Assembly: GCA_045646385.1 (NCBI GenBank)
Contig: JAZRKQ010000002.1
Span: 119,941-183,940, forward strand
Direction of reading: 5' to 3'
Length of the DNA stretch: 64,000 nt
Source of the DNA: SIG455 sp045646385
Lineage (GTDB): Bacteria; Bacillota; Clostridia; UMGS1810
Below, piece after piece: positions 35,354-44,470 of this stretch (the stretch's first letter is position 1; each line of letters begins with the position of its first letter). Made by a program: the position numbers and the translations under genes. The notes under the pieces were generated by a model, which saw only the letters and a list, made by a program, of their open reading frames with translations, was not told the DNA's origin and made no database searches.

Positions 35354-35392
35354 CTAACACCCAAAAGCAACATAATGTTGCTTTTGGGTTAG
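35354..35392. other. Long hairpin after lyase gene
   Basis: Left arm 35354-35372 and right arm 35376-35392 pair over 17 positions with a 2-base bulge (CTAAC..CCCAAAAGCAACA). It starts four bases after the lyase stop. No T-tract follows on the minus strand, so it is more like an mRNA 3'-end stabiliser or processing site than a clean terminator. Confidence 0.6.
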
Positions 35393-35396
35393 ATTA

Positions 35397-38300
35397 TTAT
35401 TTTTCATAATAGGGAACTTTGTCTTTACAATAGATCTGTGTTTCGTAAAGTGAGTTCATCTGGTTAACAGTATTTCCGTTACACTCAAGTTTTACGTATT
35501 TACCTTTAATAGGACTCTCAAACTTGAATACTTCGATTCTATCTGTCTTACCACTTGCATCGCCACGCCATACTTCTGTCCATTTTTCACCATCTTCAGA
35601 TACATGAACAGCAAAATGTTGTTTTCTAATCATACCGTTAGCCCATGCAAGACCTACACCTGTAAGTTCATAGGATTCTGCCAATTCGTAAGTAATCCAC
35701 TCACCTTCACCACCACTAACCCAGTCGGTTGAGTAGTCATTATCCAAACTCTTAGTTGCCCCATTATTTTCAGTATTGATTTCACTGCAAGTAGCATCAA
35801 TAACGTCTGCTCTTGTTCTTTCCTCAGAGTTTATGATTTCATAAGCGGCACCAGGAACCATATAGAAACCGCCGCGGAAATAAAGGATATATGTCATTGA
35901 ATCATATTCTGCTACAAATTCATATACATCGTGCAAGCACTCATCCAATGGCAGATATACTTTTCCGTCATATTCTGCAACAGGAGCAGAAAGTGTTACG
36001 GACTCACCGTTTATCTTAACATCTGCACTTCCAATAGTTCCTGTAATTTCGCCTACACCACCCACGCTGCTGAATGTATCACCTTCAACAGTGAATGATG
36101 CTCTGCTTGTAAGTTCAGCGAAATCATTCAATGAGATCATTACAATACCATCTTCTTCACGGCCTCTTCCGTTATAGTTTTTGTCATTAACAAAAATATC
36201 TACCGGTGTGTAGTCGAGAAGTTTAGCATCATTAAGGATATCAAATACCTTAGGCTCAATGCCGGCCTCGTAATCCCAATGGATCTTATATGTTCCGGCA
36301 ACAGCACGGAAGCGAAGCACGCCATGTTCTTCATCTACAGTTTCTGAAGCAACAACATTTCCATCAAGATCTGTTACAGTCCAACGACCTTCAGCAAGGT
36401 TAGTGATTATATAAGACATATCACCTTCGCCATCAGCAGTTACAGTGAAATCTCTGTAAACCTGACCTTCGTTCTTCTTCATGAATACAGCACGATCAGC
36501 AAGGAAAATTCCAATAAACTCGCCCTGTTCATTTGAAGTTACTTCATGATGAATAATTGAATCATCAGGATCACTTACCTGAATAACGTTTAAGAAATAA
36601 TCTTGTGCTTTTTTCTCAGTAGGTTTAACTTCTATACGCCATGTACCGCTTTCATCACCAACGGGCTGACGGTAAATCTCAAGGTTGCTCTCACCGTTCC
36701 AATACTCATAGCCCTCACCGCCAATTTTTTCAATCTTATAATTCTGTGGCATGAGAACTGTATTTGTGAGTCTGCCGCTGTTGTGGAACTCTGTACGGTC
36801 TATAGTAACACGGTTGCCCTCAATTTTAGGTTCTTCCTGAGAGTGAAGCAGCCAAGACTTGGTATAAGCTGCATCAGTAGATTCCATACGGTCAAATACT
36901 ATAAGTGCCGCAGGGATTTCATCGTCAAAAAGATTTAAGAACATATACGAACGTGTATAATCTTTAACTCTGTCAGTTCTATAGCCAGGAGCAAGATCAC
37001 TTTCTATATAACTGTATTCAGGTTCTTGTTTATCCGGGCCGTAATCGTATGCTAAGTTTTCAGCAGTTTTATTAGAACCTGCTATAGTATCAGCATGAGT
37101 TTTAAACTGGCTTGTTGCACCCGGTTGGAATCTCTGTCCACCATACTTGATTTCAGATGGAATAGCAGGGTCATAAACTAAAAGACAGTTATGCGCAATA
37201 GGAAGTGCTAAATAACCCATGTAATGGTTTGAACCCCATACCGAGTTAGGAACACTGGTACCATCTGGCTTAGTATATGCAGGCGCTTCGTATGAACCGG
37301 AATCAAGTGCCAACATACCTTTATAATATAAAACAAAGTTTCCAACTTCTACATGAGAGTGCTCAGAAAAATATGTTTCAAGAGGTTTCATTGCAGCCAA
37401 TACTGCAGGAGAATCTGCTCCCTCTTCCCAACTTGTGCGAGCAAACATAGCGCCTATTGGTGAAGGATAGTATTTTGTGAGCGGTAATTCCATATTGTTT
37501 GCCAGTCCGACATTCGTATCATTCATCAACAGATACATAGGCGCTGTAATACTTGTGATAGCGGTGCTGGTATATTCAGTTGATGCTTTGTTTTTATAAT
37601 ACTGCCACTTAATAAATGGGTCTTTATACATATTACCAACCATGAAATACAGTGCATGGTTATTTTTTACATATGTATTATCAAATACTTTTCTGGTTTC
37701 GTCTCCGTCAGTCAAATAATGGCCATCCGGTCTGCGCCAATAAACAGATTTATAAGTAGAATAGTGCAAACCATCGTCAAAAGGCTTTTGTCCGAGCACA
37801 TCAAACAAGTATGCACAGAATACATGCCATGTCGTACGGAAATCACCATATGTAGAAACACCCATTGGCATCCAATGAGACGGTGTATACCAGTTGGGCA
37901 GAATAAAATAGTTCATATTCAAAATGCCCGCAATATTGTTGTATACAAATGGCTTTTCATCGTATATTGCTATACCAAAAGCAAGCAAATCTTTGTATAC
38001 CGGATTTTCGTCACGGTGATATTCTACCAAATATATATTTGGTCTTTCGATTATAGGATATCCACCCTCAAAGTTTAATGTGATAAGGTCTTCACATGTT
38101 TTTATATAATGTTCTCTTTGCTCTGGCGTAAACAAATCATAGCACCAGTCATATACACATGCTGTAGAAAACACTACCTGACCACAACTACGCATTGTAG
38201 AGTCACTGGCAAAAGATGTTGCAATCTGAACTTTGTTAATATGGTTCATAACCATTTCAACTGCTTGACGACCCATTTCTACATCGCCGTTTACCAAGTA

Positions 38301-39071
38301 AAGCAATGCTTTAGATTGCATAATTTCTAACAAACTAGTGCTGTAAGAAGCCTGATCTCCCTTATGAGTTGATGCTGCCAGTTCAAGTACTTTCTGATAA
38401 GCAGCAGCATTTTGTGGATGGTTAAGATTTTCTCTTATTCTTGGGATATCGCTTTTGCGTACTAACAGTCTGGGGTGTTCCGTAGGAGGAACTATAGCAG
38501 GAAGGGGTGCTACAAGGTCGCCCTGACCTTTTTCGTAGAAGAGTGCATCACGTTCAGGAAGTTCACCCATTCCTTCCGGGATAAAGAGGGGGTTGCTGGT
38601 AAATATTACTTTATCGACCATACATCCTGCCTCACGGGTATAAACACGCACACGATGCTCTCCGGCCTCTAATTTTGTAATGCCGATCTTTTTCCAGTAA
38701 AAGTTGGTATGATCAACACCGAAATGCACAGCGTGGATCACATCATCTATTGCAAGGAATAAAGAGTCTCCGGCATATGCAGAAGGGTTTGCTACTCGTA
38801 TATACATAGAATAGTTACCTTCGCTCTGCAGAGTAAAATATGCCTCTGTATCAACAGGGCCTTCCAAAACTTCTGCAGTTTTGTCCGGTGCATTAGTTTC
38901 AATACCGGATAAATATGCGCCGCCTGAAGCATTTGGATTCTTGTTCACTGCAAATCTGCCGTTAATTTTAAAATTTTCAAGTTCTATAGCAACAGAGTCT
39001 GCAGAGGCTACCATTGCAAAAGAAAATATTAAAAGTAACGAGAATGCAAGTGCCACTAATAATTTCTTCAT
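35397..39071 (-). CDS. Secreted heparinase II/III-family polysaccharide lyase with C-terminal F5/8C domain
   Basis: 1224 residues. Signal peptide 1-24; a CBM6/35-like beta domain at about 25-165 (EGNYSMYIRVANPSAYAGDS, EAGCMVDKVIFTSN); heparinase II/III-type helical toroid from about 198 (HPRLLVRKSDIPRIRENL; RDENPVYKDLLAFG near 350); beta-sandwich catalytic half with ARTSWEEG and HSHVEVGNFVLYYKG near 570; a stalk-like domain at about 950-1065 (VMISLNDFAELT, VYLPLDEC); and a discoidin-type F5/8C domain at about 1090-1215 (NDYSTDWVSGGEGEWITYEL, KGKYVKLECNGN). It should cleave uronic-acid-containing glycans outside the cell; the substrate is not deducible. Close paralogue of the next upstream gene. 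Confidence 0.88.
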   Translation of the reverse strand: MKKLLVALAFSLLLIFSFAMVASADSVAIELENFKINGRFAVNKNPNASGGAYLSGIETNAPDKTAEVLEGPVDTEAYFTLQSEGNYSMYIRVANPSAYAGDSLFLAIDDVIHAVHFGVDHTNFYWKKIGITKLEAGEHRVRVYTREAGCMVDKVIFTSNPLFIPEGMGELPERDALFYEKGQGDLVAPLPAIVPPTEHPRLLVRKSDIPRIRENLNHPQNAAAYQKVLELAASTHKGDQASYSTSLLEIMQSKALLYLVNGDVEMGRQAVEMVMNHINKVQIATSFASDSTMRSCGQVVFSTACVYDWCYDLFTPEQREHYIKTCEDLITLNFEGGYPIIERPNIYLVEYHRDENPVYKDLLAFGIAIYDEKPFVYNNIAGILNMNYFILPNWYTPSHWMPMGVSTYGDFRTTWHVFCAYLFDVLGQKPFDDGLHYSTYKSVYWRRPDGHYLTDGDETRKVFDNTYVKNNHALYFMVGNMYKDPFIKWQYYKNKASTEYTSTAITSITAPMYLLMNDTNVGLANNMELPLTKYYPSPIGAMFARTSWEEGADSPAVLAAMKPLETYFSEHSHVEVGNFVLYYKGMLALDSGSYEAPAYTKPDGTSVPNSVWGSNHYMGYLALPIAHNCLLVYDPAIPSEIKYGGQRFQPGATSQFKTHADTIAGSNKTAENLAYDYGPDKQEPEYSYIESDLAPGYRTDRVKDYTRSYMFLNLFDDEIPAALIVFDRMESTDAAYTKSWLLHSQEEPKIEGNRVTIDRTEFHNSGRLTNTVLMPQNYKIEKIGGEGYEYWNGESNLEIYRQPVGDESGTWRIEVKPTEKKAQDYFLNVIQVSDPDDSIIHHEVTSNEQGEFIGIFLADRAVFMKKNEGQVYRDFTVTADGEGDMSYIITNLAEGRWTVTDLDGNVVASETVDEEHGVLRFRAVAGTYKIHWDYEAGIEPKVFDILNDAKLLDYTPVDIFVNDKNYNGRGREEDGIVMISLNDFAELTSRASFTVEGDTFSSVGGVGEITGTIGSADVKINGESVTLSAPVAEYDGKVYLPLDECLHDVYEFVAEYDSMTYILYFRGGFYMVPGAAYEIINSEERTRADVIDATCSEINTENNGATKSLDNDYSTDWVSGGEGEWITYELAESYELTGVGLAWANGMIRKQHFAVHVSEDGEKWTEVWRGDASGKTDRIEVFKFESPIKGKYVKLECNGNTVNQMNSLYETQIYCKDKVPYYEK

Positions 39072-39162
39072 GTAAATTCTCCTTTTCTCTAAAATATACT
39101 TTCATTTATTATCAGTAAATATGAATATATAACTTTTTACTGACACATTTACAGTTCTATTA

Positions 39163-42100
39163 TTAATTGGGATTATCCATTGTGTACTGCAAAGTATATG
39201 TAGTGCCGTTTACATCAAGTTTAACACTATTATTACTATAAACGGTTTCTATAAGCGTGCCAATTGTATCACTACTGCAAATTACTTTTGGCAGATAATC
39301 AAGAGAGAAAGGAATGGTGACGTTATAAGTTAAAGTTGAAGGAGTAAAGCCGTCAACTTTTTTACCACCTAATGTAATTCCATTGATTCCCATGTGATTT
39401 CCACTATCCATTGCCAAAGGTTTAAGACTATTGCCGTCCCACATGAAAAGACGTGATGTATACTCTCCTGCTTCATTAGGAACATTAAGTTCCAAATCAT
39501 AATAGCAAGTGTCACCAACAGAAGTAAACTTACCTTCAGCAGTGTCAATTTTTACTATTTCATCACCGTCGTATAAAGCAGCATACAGCATTACACTATA
39601 TGGCTGGCTGCCTGAAGGAACAGACATTGCTGTAAGTGCGGCAGTGGCTGTAACTTTATTACCAGAGGTTAAAGTTTCTGTAACATTACCTGTGTTATCA
39701 TGCCAACGCAAATTGTCAATTAAAAAGTCATTGACCATAATTTTAGTTGCCGGCTGGCACTTAAGATATAAAATATGTGTAAGGCTGTCGTAATTGTAAG
39801 TAAACTCATAAGCGGAGTTTAACAAATCAAGAGGTACATACAGTATATCATCATAAACAACAGGTGTTGCAGTCAGAGTTTTAGAAACGCCATTTACAAT
39901 AGCCGTGTTAGAAGAAACAGTACCTTTTATAGAACCATTTTCTCCAACACCCACAAATGCACCATTGTTAATATCACAATTTGAGTTGGTGAGTCTTGCA
40001 ATGTCATCCAAAGACATCATAACAACATCATTCTCTACTATTGCATGACCGTCATAGTGATTATTATTAACAAACACACTTACGGGGCTATATGATAAAG
40101 TTTTAGCGTCTTGTTTTATATCAAAAGTTTTAGGTGAAACTGACTGTGCAGCATACGATACATAGTATTTTCCGGCAGCAGCACGGAAACGGAGTACGCC
40201 GTGTTCCGAATCAACTTCTGCAGTTGTTACTGTGTTTCCAGACACGTCTTTAACAGTCCAGAGTCCCTCGGCGAGATTTGTTATAATATATGAAATATCT
40301 CCCGAGCCGCTTGCAGTAACAGAGAAATTAGTGCTTACGCTACCTTTATCTTTTTTCATAAATACTGCGCGGTCTGCGATGAACACTGCTACAAACTCAC
40401 CCTGTTCATTTGAAGTAACTTCCAGAGGGGTTATAGAGTTATCGTTATCGCTTACCTGCATTACATTAAGGAAGTAGTCATTAGTTGCATCAGTTGTCGG
40501 GCTGATTTCTACACGCCATGTACCACTTTCATCACCAACAGGCTTACGGTAAATCTCAAGGTTATTTTCACCATTCCAATACTCATAACCTTCGCCACCG
40601 ATCTTTTCAATTTTATGATTCTGTGGCATCAGAACTGTATTTGTAAGTCTACCGCTATTATGCCATTCGCTGCGGCGGATTGTAACATTATTTCCGCTAA
40701 CGGCAGGCTCTTCCTGAGAGTGAAGCAACCATGATTTGGTCAAATTTGCACTGGTAGATTCCATACGGTCAAACACAATAAGTGCTGCAGGAATCTCATC
40801 ATCAAAAAGATTCAAAAACATAAATGAACGAGAATAATCTTCAACTCGGTCACTTCTGTAGCCAGAGGTTAAATCGCCTTCAATATAACTGTATTCCGGC
40901 TCGTGTTTATCCGGACCATAATCGTAACCGATAATTTCACCAGTTTTATGCGAACCATTCATAAACTCATCATATGTTGTGAGAGCAGATAAACCGCCCG
41001 CCCCTAATCTTTGACCACCGTTAGATATCTCTGAAGGGTTAGAGGGGTTGTAAACAGCAAGTATGTTATGGGCAATAGGTGCAGATAAGTAATTCATATA
41101 ATGAGGAGTTCCCCATACAGAACTGCTGTATCCGTCTTTAGCAGGTGCTTCATAAGCACCGGAGTCAAGCGCCAGCATACCTTTATAATAAAACTGGAAA
41201 CTACCCACTTCTCTGTGCATATGCGCGGAAAAATAGTTTTCAAACGGTTTCATTACGGCAATAGCAGTAGGTGACTCTGGGCCTTCATCCCATCCTGTAC
41301 GTGCAATCATAGCACCTACGGGTGAGCCATAATACTGTGTGTATGGCAATTCTAAATTATTTTCAATGCCAACCGACACATCATTAAGCAAAAGATACAT
41401 TGGTGCTGTAACGCCTGTATAGACTCTATTGGTATACTCGGTTTCGGCTTTGTCGTGATAATACTGCCACTTTATAGTGGGATCTTTATATAAATTACCA
41501 ACTAAGAAAAACAGTGAATTATCTATAGAAAGGAAAGTGTTATTGAATGTGAATGCTCCCTCATTTTCGTCGGCATCCATAATAAAACTACCGTCAGGTC
41601 TGCGGGAATATACATATTTGTATGCCATATTTTTCTGTGCATCTGAGAAGAATTCACCGTCAGTGCCTGCATCTAAAAGGCAAGCACTGATAACTTCCCA
41701 ATATGTACGGAAAATTCCGTATGTATATACTCCCTGATGATTCCAACCTGATGGATAAACATAATTTTCAAAAGGAATATAGTTTGATGAAAGTACACTT
41801 ACAACATCATTATATATAAAGTCGTATTCATCATAAACGGCTATACCTAATGCCAGAAGGTCTTTATACAGAGGGTTTTCATCTCTATGGTTATCCTTAT
41901 TTATATTGCCGGGCTGCTCTACTATCGGATAGCCACCCTCAAAATATTTTTTGGCTAACTCTTCACACTTTGCAATATATTTAAGTTTGTCTTCATTCTT
42001 AATTAAATCGTAACACCAGTCATATACGCACGCAGTGGTAAAAATTACGTGTCCTGCATTACGCATTGTATCAGCAGAAGCAGATTGATTCACCATTGAA

Positions 42101-42963
42101 AATTTATTTATATAATTGAGCATCATCTCTACTGCATCTTCCCCTATCTCTTTTACTGCTGCTGTCCCTTCGGCATAGTCTAAAAGGTACATAAATGCCT
42201 TAGCCTGCATAACCTCTAAAAGTTCAGTATTATAACGTTCTTCGATTGAAATGTTTTTTTCGGCAAGTTCCTTTACCTTTTCGAACACAACAGCATTTTG
42301 AGGATGCTTTAAATTCGCTTTTATGTCAGCAATATCTGACGAACGGACAAGAACTCTTGGGTGCCCTGAAATAGGTTTAACAGTAGGGATTGGAGTTGGC
42401 AACTCGCTATATTCGAGGTCGGGAAGTTCATCAACCTTACCCTCAGGGATATATAATGTGTTGCTGGTAATAAGAACCTTATCAATCTTGGCACCAGCCT
42501 CACGGTTATATAAACGCAAAGAATATGTCTTGCCTTGTTCAAGTTCAGTTATAGTGATTTTATGCCAATGAAAATTATTATGTGATTTAGGAAAGTCTAT
42601 TCTGGAAAACTTTCTGTTCGTATCAGTACCAATAGAATACCAGAGAGAATCACCTTTGTTAACACCCGCCTGAGCAACACGTATATGAAACACATAATCA
42701 GCAGTAGTATCAACAGAAAAAGAAAATTCTGCTTCCACACCGGTAGTGATTTCATCATCACTTTTATAATCTTCATCTTCTGCATTTGTATTCTTTGCAT
42801 ATATATATTTGCCTCCGGAAGCATTTGAATCTGTTGCTGTAGGAAAATTCTGTGTAATAGAAAAATCTTCTGCTTCCATCATAATAGAGTCTGCAGAAAC
42901 TGCTACCGTTAGCGAAAACATAAATGCCAATGAAAATATTAAAGAAATAAAAATTTTTCTCAT
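39163..42963 (-). CDS. Secreted heparinase II/III-family polysaccharide lyase with C-terminal Ig-like module
   Basis: 1266 residues from the ATG at 42963, which begins the signal peptide MRKIFISLIFSLAFMFSLTVAVSA; the frame stays open to 43011 but lacks reason to start there. Same order as the paralogue downstream: CBM-like domain to about 165, toroid from about 200 (HPRVLVRSSDIADIKANL; RDENPLYKDLLALG), catalytic beta half with ARTGWDEG and HMHREVGSFQFYYKG near 582, stalk-like domain at about 958-1064. The C-terminus differs: instead of F5/8C there is a two-part beta module (about 1088-1266), similar to the N-terminal parts of the two secreted genes upstream. The ribosome site is weak. Confidence 0.86.
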   Translation of the reverse strand: MRKIFISLIFSLAFMFSLTVAVSADSIMMEAEDFSITQNFPTATDSNASGGKYIYAKNTNAEDEDYKSDDEITTGVEAEFSFSVDTTADYVFHIRVAQAGVNKGDSLWYSIGTDTNRKFSRIDFPKSHNNFHWHKITITELEQGKTYSLRLYNREAGAKIDKVLITSNTLYIPEGKVDELPDLEYSELPTPIPTVKPISGHPRVLVRSSDIADIKANLKHPQNAVVFEKVKELAEKNISIEERYNTELLEVMQAKAFMYLLDYAEGTAAVKEIGEDAVEMMLNYINKFSMVNQSASADTMRNAGHVIFTTACVYDWCYDLIKNEDKLKYIAKCEELAKKYFEGGYPIVEQPGNINKDNHRDENPLYKDLLALGIAVYDEYDFIYNDVVSVLSSNYIPFENYVYPSGWNHQGVYTYGIFRTYWEVISACLLDAGTDGEFFSDAQKNMAYKYVYSRRPDGSFIMDADENEGAFTFNNTFLSIDNSLFFLVGNLYKDPTIKWQYYHDKAETEYTNRVYTGVTAPMYLLLNDVSVGIENNLELPYTQYYGSPVGAMIARTGWDEGPESPTAIAVMKPFENYFSAHMHREVGSFQFYYKGMLALDSGAYEAPAKDGYSSSVWGTPHYMNYLSAPIAHNILAVYNPSNPSEISNGGQRLGAGGLSALTTYDEFMNGSHKTGEIIGYDYGPDKHEPEYSYIEGDLTSGYRSDRVEDYSRSFMFLNLFDDEIPAALIVFDRMESTSANLTKSWLLHSQEEPAVSGNNVTIRRSEWHNSGRLTNTVLMPQNHKIEKIGGEGYEYWNGENNLEIYRKPVGDESGTWRVEISPTTDATNDYFLNVMQVSDNDNSITPLEVTSNEQGEFVAVFIADRAVFMKKDKGSVSTNFSVTASGSGDISYIITNLAEGLWTVKDVSGNTVTTAEVDSEHGVLRFRAAAGKYYVSYAAQSVSPKTFDIKQDAKTLSYSPVSVFVNNNHYDGHAIVENDVVMMSLDDIARLTNSNCDINNGAFVGVGENGSIKGTVSSNTAIVNGVSKTLTATPVVYDDILYVPLDLLNSAYEFTYNYDSLTHILYLKCQPATKIMVNDFLIDNLRWHDNTGNVTETLTSGNKVTATAALTAMSVPSGSQPYSVMLYAALYDGDEIVKIDTAEGKFTSVGDTCYYDLELNVPNEAGEYTSRLFMWDGNSLKPLAMDSGNHMGINGITLGGKKVDGFTPSTLTYNVTIPFSLDYLPKVICSSDTIGTLIETVYSNNSVKLDVNGTTYTLQYTMDNPN

Positions 42964-43040
42964 GTTTTCACTCAACTTTCTATAATTTAAAAACAATCGT
43001 TTTAAATGCATTGGCTAACTTAAAGTTAAAACCGATTAAC

Positions 43041-43073
43041 CCCCGAAGATGCAGATGCTCTGCACCTTCGGGG
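43041..43073. other. GC-rich hairpin between secreted gene and lyase gene
   Basis: Arms 43041-43055 and 43059-43073 (CCCCGAAG.TGCAGA) pair with a single mismatch around a 3-base loop. It lies 30 bases after the stop of the 439-residue gene. On the minus strand it is followed by GTTAATCGG, not a T-tract. Terminator, attenuator or mRNA-processing element. Confidence 0.6.
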
Positions 43074-43103
43074 TAATGTTAACATTAATTATATGTCAAT
43101 ACA

Positions 43104-44423
43104 TCAATCTAATTCCGGTGTTATAATTTTATATGCAATAAACATTCCTACACGAGGGGCATTACCACACTTCACAATTTCTGTTACAGATGTCTGACCG
43201 GCAGGAACTCTAATGTCTTTATAAAACAATTTATATTTGCCATCAGAATCGGTATGAAGAAGATTTGATGAAGTATATGAAGAAAGTGGTGCTGTGGGAT
43301 AATCAGAATCGCCTGTTGCTTTTACAGTAATCTCTGTTGCTTCGTGTTGTCTACCTTCAGGAGTATATAATACACTGGGATATCCAGTATAATATAAACG
43401 AATATCATGTTCAGTAGTAACAGTGATCTCTGTTCTAAGGTGTTCGCTAATATCCTTAGGGAGACGGTAATATGTTGCCCCTACTAAATCAACAGGAACA
43501 GTTTCATAATATTCCGCTTTGTAGTTACTCCATACAAGTGATGCATTATCAGCAAGAAGTGAATAATCATCAGACGCACCGCCTAATGCTTCGCCTGCAG
43601 TCTTTGATTGATTTTCCGGATCGGTAAGTCTTGGGTCAGGTGCTCTTAAAATACCTGTATCTGTTAACTCTACAATAGGATTAGTAGCTTTATCATAGTC
43701 ACTATTATACATTATAGTAATGTTTGGAGGCGCTATTGTGTAATTAACCTTATACTCTTTTTTATATGTAGAACCACCTGAAGGTGTTGCGTATATAGTA
43801 ATAACCTTATTATCTGAATCAAGGCTGAAGTCTTCGAAACTTGTAGAAATATCAGCAAAATCAAATTCAAAATCGCTTTTTTCAAGCACGCCTGTAAATC
43901 CGAACGGGAATTCTACATCTGCATTACCGTCAGCATCGAAACTAACGGGTACATTGCATATTTTCAGGCTGTCGATTTTAGGATTTTTAGAGCCTGCAAC
44001 TGCCGCTTTTGTAAGAGCGCCCATATTGGTGAGGTCTTTCCATATATAAGAATATACTTCGCAACCTGTCGTATTAGAAGGTAATGTAATTTGAGCCGAA
44101 GCAGGAGCGGTAGCAGAAACCGCAATGTCGTTTACAGCAGCAGAAGCAAAACGAATAAGTTTACCATCTTGATAAGCCATAATCATTAATGTAATGCTTC
44201 CAGGTGCAGTGCCAACATTTTTAACAGTTGCTTTTGCTTTTATAACCTGATTTGCTGTGAATGTAGATAAATCCGTAATGGATGCGCCTATTCCGTCACA
44301 ATACTCAAAACTTACCACATCAAAAGTAGCGGCAGAATCCTCCGCCGCTACTCCTGATTGGGTATATAATGAAAAAAACATTGTAACGAGAAGGATAAGT
44401 GTAAAAAGTCTGTTTGTTTTCAT
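43104..44423 (-). CDS. Secreted protein with Ig-like module and unrecognised ~200-residue domain
   Basis: 439 residues. Signal peptide MKTNRLFTLILLVTMFFSLY...GVAA; a two-part beta module at about 30-235 (ANQVIKAKATVKNVGTAPGS, CEVYSYIWKDLTNMGALT); then a ~200-residue domain beginning ITIMYNSDYDKATNPIVELT near 239 and ending MFIAYK, which I do not recognise. Conserved features of that domain include DTGILRAPDPRLTDP, ASLVWSNYKAEYYETVP and SSYTSSNLLHTDSDGKYKLF. The domain is shared with the next upstream gene, and 140 bases of it are nearly identical there. No SLH domain or membrane anchor, so probably released or bound to other surface proteins. Confidence 0.82.
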   Translation of the reverse strand: MKTNRLFTLILLVTMFFSLYTQSGVAAEDSAATFDVVSFEYCDGIGASITDLSTFTANQVIKAKATVKNVGTAPGSITLMIMAYQDGKLIRFASAAVNDIAVSATAPASAQITLPSNTTGCEVYSYIWKDLTNMGALTKAAVAGSKNPKIDSLKICNVPVSFDADGNADVEFPFGFTGVLEKSDFEFDFADISTSFEDFSLDSDNKVITIYATPSGGSTYKKEYKVNYTIAPPNITIMYNSDYDKATNPIVELTDTGILRAPDPRLTDPENQSKTAGEALGGASDDYSLLADNASLVWSNYKAEYYETVPVDLVGATYYRLPKDISEHLRTEITVTTEHDIRLYYTGYPSVLYTPEGRQHEATEITVKATGDSDYPTAPLSSYTSSNLLHTDSDGKYKLFYKDIRVPAGQTSVTEIVKCGNAPRVGMFIAYKIITPELD

Positions 44424-44470
44424 ATGATTACCTCGTAAAATTTATTTGATAAAATGTGTGGGTTTATTTA

